53,038 nt of DNA from positions 1 through 53,038 of IMG/VR virus record IMGVR_UViG_3300046474_000337; one strand, given 5' to 3'. The notes beneath the pieces were generated by a model. The model saw only the letters and a list, made by a program, of their open reading frames with translations. It ran no database searches and was not told the DNA's origin. The stretch comes from a virus. Position numbers and translations under genes: made by a program. This document shows positions 9,671 to 15,575 of the stretch, piece after piece (position 1 is the stretch's first letter; every line of letters starts with the position of its first letter).

Positions 9671-10642
9671 GTGACCACTTGCCGCGGCATCGACGTATCC
9701 GCCTACCAGGGGACTCAGGACTGGTCGGCGCGGAAGGCCGAGGGCGTCGTGTTCGCCTTCGCCAAAGCGTCCGAAGGCCAGCACACCCACGACACCCGGT
9801 TCGCCACCCACATCACCGGCATCAAGAAGGCCGGACTCGTGCCGGGCGCCTACCACTTCAGCCACCCCAACCAGGACGTGGCACTGGAGGCTGCGAACTA
9901 CATCTCCGCGGTGAAGCCGTATGCCGGGACCGGTTTTCTGCACTGGCTGGACCTGGAGCGGCTGAGCGACGGCAGCAACTACGCCGGCCGATCGGCCACC
10001 CAGATCCGGGCGTGGGCGGCGACGTGGATGACGCTCGTCCAGGAGGCTTTCCCGGGCCAGCGCGTCGGCATCTATACGAGTGCCGATGACATCGCCGCGG
10101 GCCGGGTGCCGTCGGGTGTGACGCTCTGGTATCCGGCCTACCCGGGCACAGCCGTGGACACCTACGCGGAGGCAGAAGGGCATGCACGCCCTGCACCGTC
10201 GGGCCGGTCGCCGCTGGTCTGGCAGTTCACGTCGGCACCCGCATCCGGTCCCCGTATGGACCTGAACATCTGCTACCTGAGCGAGGCCAGCCTGCGCGCG
10301 TGGGCGGCCGGAACCGAGGAGGACCCCATGGCGGGGATCACCAAGCAGGACATCTACGACGCGGTATGGAAGACCGACCAGGTTGCCGCCCCGGCGGACG
10401 CCCCGGACGTCAAGACGAACCAGACCTGGCAGCCGCAGTCCTTCCTCAAGGACCTCGACGCGCGGGTGCGGGCGATCCAGGCGCAGGAGGCCGGGCAGAC
10501 TGCGGCGATCACCACGCTGGCCAAGCTCGTGGGTTCCGGCGTGGACACGGACACGGTGGTCGCCGCCGTGCAGCAGGCCATCAAGGAAGAAGTCATCAAG
10601 GTCAGCATCGACGTCACTGGCGCCGAGACGAAGGGAGCCTGA
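9671..10642 (+). CDS. GH25 lysozyme (endolysin)
   Basis: 323 residues starting with GTG at 9671. Residues 1-210 match the GH25 muramidase fold: an opening RGIDVSAYQG with D8, then HWLDLERLS with the catalytic pair D94 and E96, and a final RMDLNICY strand with the conserved Asp. Such enzymes cut the beta-1,4 bond between N-acetylmuramic acid and N-acetylglucosamine. Residues about 225-323 are a linker plus an Ala/Asp-rich helical tail with no recognised wall-binding repeats. No signal peptide is present, so release depends on a holin. Three small membrane proteins follow immediately, giving a standard lysis cassette. Confidence 0.92.
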   Translation: MTTCRGIDVSAYQGTQDWSARKAEGVVFAFAKASEGQHTHDTRFATHITGIKKAGLVPGAYHFSHPNQDVALEAANYISAVKPYAGTGFLHWLDLERLSDGSNYAGRSATQIRAWAATWMTLVQEAFPGQRVGIYTSADDIAAGRVPSGVTLWYPAYPGTAVDTYAEAEGHARPAPSGRSPLVWQFTSAPASGPRMDLNICYLSEASLRAWAAGTEEDPMAGITKQDIYDAVWKTDQVAAPADAPDVKTNQTWQPQSFLKDLDARVRAIQAQEAGQTAAITTLAKLVGSGVDTDTVVAAVQQAIKEEVIKVSIDVTGAETKGA

Positions 10643-10644
10643 CC

Positions 10645-10953
10645 ATGGCCAACTCGCTATTCCCCTCGGTGCTGCGCACCGTCGTACCGCTCCTCGCCGG
10701 ATGGGTCATCACGGTGACCGGAGCGCTCGGTGTGCAAGCCGACTCGACGGCCGTGGCCTGTGGCGTCACCGTCGTCGTGACCGGCGGATACTACCTGCTG
10801 TTCCGGCTGCTGGAGCACGCGTCGACGCTGCTCGGCTGGTCGACGCTGCGAGTGGCGGCGGGGCTTCTGCTGGGCTGGGCGCGGCCTCCGGAGTACAGCC
10901 AGCAGGGCGGCACTGTGCTGGGGCTGCCTGACGGGGTGGGGGCGAGAGAGTGA
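10645..10953 (+). CDS. Probable holin (two membrane segments)
   Basis: 102 residues, ATG at 10645, two bases after the endolysin stop and with AAGGGAG upstream. Two hydrophobic stretches, residues about 10-30 and 34-53, are separated by a short turn; a third weakly hydrophobic helix lies near 66-77, followed by a polar tail. Size, topology and place after the endolysin fit a holin that opens the membrane for endolysin release. Its stop overlaps the next start (GTGA). No family name can be assigned. Confidence 0.75.
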   Translation: MANSLFPSVLRTVVPLLAGWVITVTGALGVQADSTAVACGVTVVVTGGYYLLFRLLEHASTLLGWSTLRVAAGLLLGWARPPEYSQQGGTVLGLPDGVGARE

Positions 10954-11204
10954 CGCCCCCGGAGTCGACGACCGTCGCACTCGAACTCGCCGAGCTCCGA
11001 CGAACGATGGAGGTCGGGTTCACCGGGCAGAGCGGCCAGCTCGCGCTCCTCGTCCAGCGCGGCGACCAGACGGACAAGAAGGTCGACGAGCACGAGAAGC
11101 GCCTCGATGCGCTGGAGAACAGCCGGTGGCCGCTGCCGTCGATCGCTGCGGTCGTGGCGGTCGGCTCGCTCGGTATCACGCTGTGGCAGGCGTCAGGCCG
11201 ATGA
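10950..11204 (+). CDS. Lysis accessory protein, coiled coil plus one C-terminal membrane segment
   Basis: 84 residues, GTG at 10950 overlapping the holin stop by four bases. Residues about 10-60 form an amphipathic, heptad-like helix (ELAELRRTMEVGF and DKKVDEHEKRLDALE). Residues about 62-80 are hydrophobic. This layout resembles XhlA-type holin partners and actinophage lysis accessory proteins. It overlaps the following membrane protein gene by four bases, so all three are probably translated together. The specific role is inferred. Confidence 0.68.
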   Translation: MTPPESTTVALELAELRRTMEVGFTGQSGQLALLVQRGDQTDKKVDEHEKRLDALENSRWPLPSIAAVVAVGSLGITLWQASGR

Positions 11205-11416
11205 ACACGGCGTGGAGCGTCCTCCTCGCGGCGGCGGGCGGCGCGGTCGGTACCGGGCTGGCACTGGAAGTCCGGGCGCTGTGGTCGCGGCGCCCTGGTG
11301 ACACGTTGTCTGAGTTCATCCGCCCTTGGTCGAGGGAGCACCGCGGCTTGTTCCTCGCGATCTGTGGCCTGCTGGTCGCGGCTGGGGTGTGGCTGCCTGG
11401 CCACATCCTGGGCTGA
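11201..11416 (+). CDS. Small membrane protein, possible second holin
   Basis: 71 residues, ATG at 11201 overlapping the previous stop (ATGA). Hydrophobic segments lie at residues about 5-22 and 49-67, joined by a basic cytoplasm-like loop (LWSRRPGDTLSEFIRPWSREHR). It is the last gene of the lysis cassette and is followed within 10 bases by a strong hairpin. It could be a holin, an antiholin or a membrane adaptor; the sequence does not decide. Confidence 0.68.
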   Translation: MNTAWSVLLAAAGGAVGTGLALEVRALWSRRPGDTLSEFIRPWSREHRGLFLAICGLLVAAGVWLPGHILG

Positions 11417-11425
11417 GAGCGACGT

Positions 11426-11458
11426 GGCCCCCTCCCATCGTGCGGGTAGGAGGGGGCC
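11426..11458 (+). terminator. Hairpin terminator after the lysis cassette
   Basis: GGCCCCCTCC (11426-11435) pairs perfectly with GGAGGGGGCC (11449-11458) around a 13-base loop. It lies between the rightward lysis genes and the 3-prime end of a leftward gene, so it probably serves both strands. Confidence 0.75.
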
Positions 11459-11462
11459 TTCG

Positions 11463-11648
11463 TCATGCCGCCCTGGCGACGTCGGCCTCGGCTCGTACGG
11501 CGGCCGCCCACTCCACCACCAGCGTCTCGTACTCCCGCCGCTGCTCGACGTTCAACCGCCCGCCGGCGCGCTCCCAGAGCGCGCGGATCTCCTCGTTCAA
11601 CTGGGCAGCAGACCGCGCGGAACCAGGGATCGCGGGGGTGGGGGGCAT
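11463..11648 (-). CDS. Small leftward hypothetical protein
   Basis: 61 residues. I chose ATG at 11648 because the protein-like part begins there, although the frame stays open further upstream. The sequence is almost entirely helical and charged (AAQLNEEIRALWER, then LNVEQRREYETLVVEWAAA), with no cysteines or membrane segment. It reads toward the lysis hairpin and is divergent from the DUF6879 gene. I recall similar short proteins in Streptomyces genomes and phages but know of no function for them. Confidence 0.62.
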   Translation of the reverse strand: MPPTPAIPGSARSAAQLNEEIRALWERAGGRLNVEQRREYETLVVEWAAAVRAEADVARAA

Positions 11649-11686
11649 GGGGACAATTCTACGGGCGAGCACTGACACCGGTCGAC

Positions 11687-11735
11687 TTGCGCGCAACCAG
11701 ACAGACACCGTCTTACGCAGCAATCTGCCGCAATC
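11687..11735. promoter_or_regulatory. Repeated GCAATC motif and TTGCGCGCAA palindrome before the DUF6879 gene
   Basis: TTGCGCGCAA at 11687-11696 is a perfect palindrome. GCAATC follows at 11720-11725 and 11730-11735. The same hexamer recurs three times before the gene at 13472. The shared motif is a plausible operator for the XRE regulator encoded between the two sites. Confidence 0.4.
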
Positions 11736-11798
11736 ACGGGGCGCCAACGTGCCATCCCGCGCATGCTGGACCTCCAACCAGCGCAGACGGAGGGCAAC

Positions 11799-12539
11799 AT
11801 GGCACTCAGGTTCCTTGGCACGACCAGCGAAGAGGGCGACTGCCCCACCCTGTACGACATCGACGGCACCGGCGAGATCCTCGTACAAGGCGACCGCGAA
11901 ACCGACCCGGAGCACCTCGCAGAGCTACGCGACGTCAAAGAGTCCGAGACCTTCGTCCGCGTCCCCCGAGACCTGCTCACCCGCTACGCCCCCAGGAGTG
12001 AAGCCCCCGAACTCCAACCGTTCACCTCGATCTCCCACCTGTTCCGCGAGTTCAAGCACACCGCCTGGCGCCTGGAGACTCGCCGCGGCTACGCCTCCGA
12101 CCGCAACAGCCCCAAGTGGGCCCGCTTCCTGGCGGGCGAGGACATCGCGCACGATCCCGCCAACGCCTGGCGCGAGAACGTCCACGCCCAAACCGCAAAG
12201 GGCAAGAGGTTCGAGCGAGTGCGCCTCGTCGACGAACCGGCCACACCGGGGCAGGAGTTCCTCCTCGCGAGCGCGCCCGGAAACGTCGCCGCGGGCGAAG
12301 ACATCCGCAACCTCACCCGCGCACAGGCGCACGAACTACGGCTGCCGGACTACGACTTCTGGCTCTTCGACTCCAAGACCGTGGCCCGCTTCGCGTTCGA
12401 CGACGAGGACACCACCCTCGGCGTGTACGTCACGGAGGACCCCGCCGAAGTCCTCGCCGCCTGCCAGGCCCGCGATGCAGCCTGGCACCACGCTGTACCT
12501 ACAGCAGAGTTCGCCGAACGGGTACGTTCCACCATGTGA
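11799..12539 (+). CDS. DUF6879 protein with fused N-terminal small-partner domain
   Basis: 246 residues; the start chosen is ATG at 11799 behind GGAGGG. Residues about 75-240 look like the actinobacterial DUF6879 domain (FTSISHLFREFKHTAWRLE, a WARFLAGE motif and a DYDFWLFDS motif). Residues 1-65 (MALRFLGTTSEEGDCPTLYD, then an ILVQG strand) resemble a small protein that in many Streptomyces clusters is encoded as a separate gene. Here the two appear fused. The stop overlaps the following XRE-DUF5753 gene (ATGTGA), so the pair is translationally coupled. DUF6879 proteins are usually found with such regulators in whiJ-like clusters; their biochemical role is unknown. Confidence 0.8.
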   Translation: MALRFLGTTSEEGDCPTLYDIDGTGEILVQGDRETDPEHLAELRDVKESETFVRVPRDLLTRYAPRSEAPELQPFTSISHLFREFKHTAWRLETRRGYASDRNSPKWARFLAGEDIAHDPANAWRENVHAQTAKGKRFERVRLVDEPATPGQEFLLASAPGNVAAGEDIRNLTRAQAHELRLPDYDFWLFDSKTVARFAFDDEDTTLGVYVTEDPAEVLAACQARDAAWHHAVPTAEFAERVRSTM

Positions 12540-13384
12540 CCACTGACTTCCAGACAGCCCGGGAAGCCCTCGGCGCGCGGCTACGCGAGCTGCGCACCGA
12601 GACCGGCATGGAGGGCAAAGACCTCGCGGCCAAGCTGGGCTGGCAGCCGTCGAAGGTGTCCCGCCTCCAGAACGGGAAGCAGACCCCGACCGCGGCCGAC
12701 CTCACCGCGTGGGCACAGGGCATCGGCCGGCCCGAGGCCGAAGCCGAGTTGCAGGGGCTGCGTGCCGGGCTGGACATAAAGCAGCGTCACCGGTCCTGGC
12801 GGCGGCAGCTGGCCGGCGGCTACCGCAGCCGCCAGGACATCGCGGTCCGGCAGACCCAGGACACGGACCTGATCCGCGGCCTGGAGGTGTCCCGGATTCC
12901 CGGGCTGTTCCAGACTCCGGAATACGCCCGCGCCATCTTCGACGCCAGCGCCGAGTTCCGGGGCATCCTGCCGACCACGGAGGCCGCCGTCGAGGCACGG
13001 ATGCGCCGCCAAGAGGCGCTGTATGAGCCGGGCAAGTCGTTCCGGTTCCTCGTGTGCGAGGCCGCCCTGTACCACCGCTCTTGCCCGGTGGACGTGATGG
13101 CCGAGCAGCTGGACCGGCTGTACAACCTCGTGGGCCAGCGCCGCATCGAGCTCGGCATCCTCCCCTTCGGCGCGCAGTTGCGCCGTACCGCCCCGCACGC
13201 GTTCTGGATCTACGACCGGCGGCTGGTCATCGTTGAGACGATCAGCGAGGAGCTGTGGCTCACGGGCGAGGAGGACATCCAGCTGTACGAGCGGGCGTGG
13301 GACTGGCTTGCCGAGGCCGCCGAATATGGGGCGCCAGCGCGTCGGCTGATCGGGCGGGCGCGGGCGTCGTTGGATCTCGTGTAG
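12536..13384 (+). CDS. XRE-family regulator with DUF5753 domain (whiJ-like)
   Basis: 282 residues, GTG at 12536 overlapping the DUF6879 stop by four bases. Residues about 8-65 form a helix-turn-helix of the Cro/C1 class (LGARLRELRTETGM, then AAKLGWQPSKVSRLQNGKQT). Residues about 95-275 match DUF5753, with the typical IPGLFQTPEYARA and QRRIELGILPFG motifs. In Streptomyces such regulators work with small neighbours of the DUF397 or DUF6879 type in developmental or silencing control. On a phage it may be cargo that changes host regulation, or an accessory immunity regulator. Family call is firm, target genes unknown. Confidence 0.88.
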   Translation: MTTDFQTAREALGARLRELRTETGMEGKDLAAKLGWQPSKVSRLQNGKQTPTAADLTAWAQGIGRPEAEAELQGLRAGLDIKQRHRSWRRQLAGGYRSRQDIAVRQTQDTDLIRGLEVSRIPGLFQTPEYARAIFDASAEFRGILPTTEAAVEARMRRQEALYEPGKSFRFLVCEAALYHRSCPVDVMAEQLDRLYNLVGQRRIELGILPFGAQLRRTAPHAFWIYDRRLVIVETISEELWLTGEEDIQLYERAWDWLAEAAEYGAPARRLIGRARASLDLV

Positions 13385-13431
13385 GCAATCGACTGCAAGC
13401 CGGGGACCGGCGTGCGCAATCGCGCGCAATC
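13385..13431. promoter_or_regulatory. Three further GCAATC motifs before the next gene
   Basis: GCAATC lies at 13385-13390, 13416-13421 and 13426-13431, the last two inside a GCGCAAT repeat spaced 10 bases apart (one helical turn). They match the motif upstream of 11799 and sit 40-85 bases before the ATG at 13472. Confidence 0.4.
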
Positions 13432-13471
13432 GGCGCACACGCGTGCAACTGGACTGCCTACGGTCCTGGTC

Positions 13472-13936
13472 ATGGCCGCAAAACCCGCCCGCCCACTGGC
13501 ACAGGCAGGACAGGACTGGCTCCTGTCCTGCACCGCCAGCCCCGCCACTGTGCAGCGCGCATGGGCCGCGGAAGAACTCGCCGCACTCACCACAGGCGAG
13601 CACTGGCGGGTGGCTGAAGCGCCACTCCTGCCAACCGTGGACGCACTGAAACGCATCGGCTCCAACAGGCTCGGCCCGGTCCTCGCCGACGTGACCGTGC
13701 AGCTGGCGTGGTGGCTCCTGCCGACCAGTCTCGGCGACGAGCTGGACGACGTACGGCAACTAACCGTCCGGCCGCGCGGCTGGGTCCTCAAGTGCCCACC
13801 GGTCCTGTATTCGCTGGACGGCCGCCTGTGGCTGGAGCGTCCGGACGGCTCCGGCCGGCTGACCGATCCCATCCTGCTCGGCGCCGCGTTCGGTCCGGGC
13901 GGCGGCCCTCGACTTCCTGCGGAGGCTTTCGGATGA
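13472..13936 (+). CDS. Conserved Streptomyces-type hypothetical protein next to the XRE regulator
   Basis: 154 residues. ATG at 13472 is preferred because the protein-like sequence begins there; an in-frame codon at 13412 would place the GCAATC motifs inside the gene. There is no clear ribosome binding site, so leaderless translation is possible. Recognisable blocks are QDWLLSC near the start, GPVLADVTVQLAWWLLP in the middle and CPPVLYSLDGRLWLERPDG near the end. This resembles short proteins found beside XRE-DUF5753 genes in Streptomyces that are sometimes labelled as primase/polymerase fragments. I see no catalytic residues and assign no enzyme function. Its stop overlaps the next start. Confidence 0.7.
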   Translation: MAAKPARPLAQAGQDWLLSCTASPATVQRAWAAEELAALTTGEHWRVAEAPLLPTVDALKRIGSNRLGPVLADVTVQLAWWLLPTSLGDELDDVRQLTVRPRGWVLKCPPVLYSLDGRLWLERPDGSGRLTDPILLGAAFGPGGGPRLPAEAFG

Positions 13937-14136
13937 CCCAGCAGCAGACGACTCCAGAGAGGCCCATCACGCTGCCTGATCCGACGCGGCCGCCACGACC
14001 GGCGCCGGACTGTGACGTGTGTGCGGCTCTGGAGCGGCAGCGCGTCAGTGCCGAGCGGGCTAAGGACGTGCGGCGCGCGACGACTTGCGAGATCGAGATC
14101 CGCGGCCACGGCTCTGGTCACGGTGGTACGGCATGA
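13933..14136 (+). CDS. Small Cys-containing protein, unknown
   Basis: 67 residues, ATG at 13933 overlapping the previous stop (ATGA). It has a Pro-rich N-terminus and a CDVCAALERQRVSAER segment with a CxxC pair, followed by a helix and a His/Gly-rich end. It is co-translated with its neighbours, as in Streptomyces clusters with the same gene order. Possible small metal-binding adaptor; function unknown. Confidence 0.62.
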   Translation: MTQQQTTPERPITLPDPTRPPRPAPDCDVCAALERQRVSAERAKDVRRATTCEIEIRGHGSGHGGTA

Positions 14137-14342
14137 GCAGCCGGTTCAAGTTCGTCGACGCGGGCAGCACCTTCGGCCAGATGCAGCGCGTCGCCGCCAG
14201 CGGCCAGTACAACCGGATTCAGACGGCGTACCGGGCGTACATCGACCACGGCAGCAGGTGCCCGACGTGCGCGGTGGACAGTGCGCTGTGCTCGACGGCC
14301 GAGGCGTTATGGGAGACGTACCAAGCCGCGAACTCCTCGTGA
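14133..14342 (+). CDS. Small CxxC protein, unknown
   Basis: 69 residues, ATG at 14133 overlapping the previous stop by four bases. The N-terminus is helical (FGQMQRVAASGQYNRIQTAY), then comes a CPTCAVDSALC motif with three cysteines and a C-terminal helix. It ends the DUF6879/XRE operon and is followed by a strong hairpin about 50 bases on. No function recognised. Confidence 0.65.
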   Translation: MSSRFKFVDAGSTFGQMQRVAASGQYNRIQTAYRAYIDHGSRCPTCAVDSALCSTAEALWETYQAANSS

Positions 14343-14395
14343 GATAAGCGGATCTGAAGCTCTCGCTGTCGGCCCCGTGGTCGTCCGCGAGAAGG

Positions 14396-14425
14396 GCGGC
14401 CGCCCCACGCCGACGGGGCGGCCGC
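14396..14425 (+). terminator. Hairpin terminator
   Basis: GCGGCCGCCCC (14396-14406) pairs perfectly with GGGGCGGCCGC (14415-14425) around an 8-base loop. It ends the rightward regulatory-cargo operon and may also serve the leftward XRE gene. Confidence 0.75.
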
Positions 14426-14510
14426 TCAAAGGCCCCCACTGTTGCTCCCTGGTCTGGTCAGCAGCAGCGGGGGGGCGGCTGCCCGGTTGCGAGCCTGCGG
14501 CAGCCGCCCG

Positions 14511-14744
14511 TCATCTGACGAGGTCGGCGAGCGGGGTGTCGAGGGCATCGGCGATGCGGATCAGGTGATCGACGCTCGTCGCGTGGGTGCCCTGCTCGAT
14601 CCTATTGATCGTTTTGCGGTCGAGGCCGGTGAGCTCGCCGAGCTGCTCTTGTGTGAGTTTGCGCTCGGTGCGGGCGGCGCGGATGTGGTCTCCGATGGCC
14701 TGTCGGCGGGCGAGTACCCGGGCGGGCAGGGGATCGGTTGGCAC
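14511..14744 (-). CDS. Small XRE-family transcriptional repressor
   Basis: 77 residues, GTG start at 14744. Almost the whole protein is a Cro/C1 helix-turn-helix (RTERKLTQEQLGELTGL, then DRKTINRIEQGTHATSVDHL), as in single-domain repressors of the SinR or Cro size. A perfect palindrome at 14779-14794 lies 35-50 bases upstream inside its probable promoter, which suggests autoregulation. It is transcribed leftward, next to attP. It could act in lysogeny control or be a separate cargo regulator; the gene at 17304-17666 is the stronger candidate for the main immunity repressor. Confidence 0.82.
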   Translation of the reverse strand: MPTDPLPARVLARRQAIGDHIRAARTERKLTQEQLGELTGLDRKTINRIEQGTHATSVDHLIRIADALDTPLADLVR

Positions 14745-14778
14745 GCATCAACGCTGGTGGCGGGCGTGATCATTGTCT

Positions 14779-14794
14779 GTACCATCGTTGGTAC
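14779..14794. promoter_or_regulatory. Palindromic operator upstream of the leftward XRE gene
   Basis: GTACCA (14779-14784) and TGGTAC (14789-14794) form a perfect inverted repeat with a 4-base spacer. On the minus strand it falls between a TTGCAA element and an AGACAAT element, where a -35 and -10 would lie. Confidence 0.62.
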
Positions 14795-14984
14795 ATTTGC
14801 AAGGTCACGTTCCAGCCGGACCGCAAGAGACCCCCGAATAAAACATCCGTCCGGGTGATCCCAGTTAGGCCCCGTTGTCGGGCCGTGATCGCGTAAGCAT
14901 GCTGAGGGCCGGTGCTTCGGGCACATGCCACCCCCAGCGAGGACGCCCGCGCCCCGGCATGTCCGGACGCGGGCAGGGTGGGTG

Positions 14985-15065
14985 ATGCGCCCGATGTACC
15001 TGTGTCCGTCGGATTGCGTCATCTGCCGCTCTGACTCGGTCAGAGCAAGCCGCCCCACCCCGTAA
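14985..15065 (+). CDS. Possible 26-residue Cys-rich peptide gene
   Basis: ATG at 14985 with AGGGTGGG before it, TAA at 15063-15065. The product contains MYLCPSDCVICRSD, with three cysteines in a short span, and its stop codon lies in the loop of the hairpin at 15050-15078. It could be a microprotein or a leader peptide whose translation affects the hairpin. Chance is not excluded at this length. Confidence 0.33.
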   Translation: MRPMYLCPSDCVICRSDSVRASRPTP

Positions 15066-15078
15066 TGGGGTGGGGCGG
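15050..15078 (+). terminator. Strong hairpin terminator
   Basis: CCGCCCCACCCC (15050-15061) pairs perfectly with GGGGTGGGGCGG (15067-15078) around GTAAT; TCTACGTTTGT follows. A 12-bp perfect stem, usable in both directions. Confidence 0.78.
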
Positions 15079-15098
15079 TCTACGTTTGTCTCAGACGA

Positions 15099-15123
15099 CC
15101 CCCGCCGAGCCAGTCGGCGGGGG
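15099..15123 (+). terminator. Second hairpin of a tandem terminator
   Basis: CCCCCGCCGA (15099-15108) pairs with TCGGCGGGGG (15114-15123) around GCCAG. Together with the hairpin 21 bases to the left it would insulate attP from passing transcription. Confidence 0.7.
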
Positions 15124-15294
15124 CCGCCGCCCGCGGGCCGGGCCTCCCCGCCCGAACACCGCAGGCCACGAACGAGCCTGTGTCTGGCGCGCGAGGGGAG
15201 CCGCGCCGTCCTCGTCCCGCTGCGCACTATAGATGGCCTGTACCCGCACTTCATTGCCCCATACGGATGATCGATACCAATGATCGCGCGGGGA

Positions 15295-15315
15295 TGTGGA
15301 CTCCATGTGGACTCC
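15295..15315 (+). repeat. Integrase arm-type repeats, left of attP core
   Basis: TGTGGACTCC occurs at 15295-15304 and 15306-15315, an 11-base period. The same pair occurs at 15543-15563 on the other side of the tRNA-like core. This is the layout expected for arm sites bound by the N-terminal domain of a lambda-type integrase. Confidence 0.72.
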
Positions 15316-15324
15316 GACCACAGG

Positions 15325-15358
15325 AGCGGCCCCCCAGGGGATTCCCTGGAGGGCCGCT
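15325..15358 (-). terminator. Hairpin between arm repeats and att core
   Basis: Inverted repeat with arms AGCGGCCC and GGGCCGCT continuing inward as CCAGGG and CCCTGG, with one mismatch and a GATT loop. It could end leftward integrase transcription after it crosses the core. Confidence 0.5.
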
Positions 15359-15374
15359 GACCTGCTACTTATCC

Positions 15375-15421
15375 TGGTGGGCGCGGACGGTTTCGAACCG
15401 CCGACATCCGCCTTGTAAGGG
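15375..15421 (-). other. attP core: 3-prime half of a tRNA-Val(UAC) gene
   Basis: The minus strand reads from the anticodon loop CTTACAA (anticodon UAC at 15417-15415) through stem GGCGG, variable loop, T-arm GGCGG-TTCGAAA-CCGTC, acceptor strand CGCGCCC and ACCA. The T-stem pairs properly. The sequence closely matches the 3-prime half of bacterial tRNA-Val(UAC). The 5-prime half is absent, as phage sequence replaces it beyond the anticodon stem, so this is not a functional tRNA. It is the crossover region that would rebuild the host tRNA gene on integration. The exact end of host identity near 15421 cannot be fixed here. Confidence 0.82.
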
Positions 15422-15452
15422 CTTCGTTCGAACACGACAGCGTTTCCGAGTC

Positions 15453-15535
15453 TCGCCGAGACCCACCGAGCCGTGATCGTCCTCCCTCGGCAACCAAGAT
15501 CCGGAATTCACCGAGAGTCGCCGAGACCCCCCGAG
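15453..15535 (+). repeat. Pair of 18-base direct repeats in attP
   Basis: TCGCCGAGACCCACCGAG (15453-15470) and TCGCCGAGACCCCCCGAG (15518-15535) match at 17 of 18 bases and lie 65 bases apart, about six helical turns. They sit between the core and the right arm repeats and may bind a directionality factor or a host bending protein. Confidence 0.55.
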
Positions 15536-15542
15536 GGGGGTG

Positions 15543-15563
15543 TGTGGACTCCATGTGGACTCC
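15543..15563 (+). repeat. Integrase arm-type repeats, right of attP core
   Basis: TGTGGACTCC at 15543-15552 and 15554-15563, the same doublet and spacing as at 15295-15315. An inverted GTGGACTCC also lies at 15598-15590 inside the end of the integrase gene. Confidence 0.72.
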
Positions 15564-15575
15564 CTCCCTAATGGA

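Larger units (their letters stand above)
14795..15575. other. Long intergenic region holding attP and terminators
   Basis: About 780 bases without a confident gene. Contents, listed separately, are a possible 26-residue peptide gene, two strong hairpins, integrase arm-type repeats, a further hairpin and the tRNA-derived att core. I see nothing definable in 14795-14980. In 15124-15294 only arginine-rich shadow-like frames are open on both strands. Confidence 0.75.

Noticed and set aside
13472-13936. DNA primase/polymerase annotation for this conserved gene
   Set aside because: No primase catalytic motif is visible in 154 residues; the label seen on similar proteins seems to be propagated without evidence.
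14865-15254. Leftward gene between attP and the XRE repressor
   Set aside because: Arg-rich product covering two strong hairpins, no ribosome binding site, no recognisable motif.
15375-15421. Complete tRNA gene
   Set aside because: Only the 3-prime half from the anticodon loop is present; the bases that should form the acceptor and D-arm do not pair. It is an attachment-site remnant.
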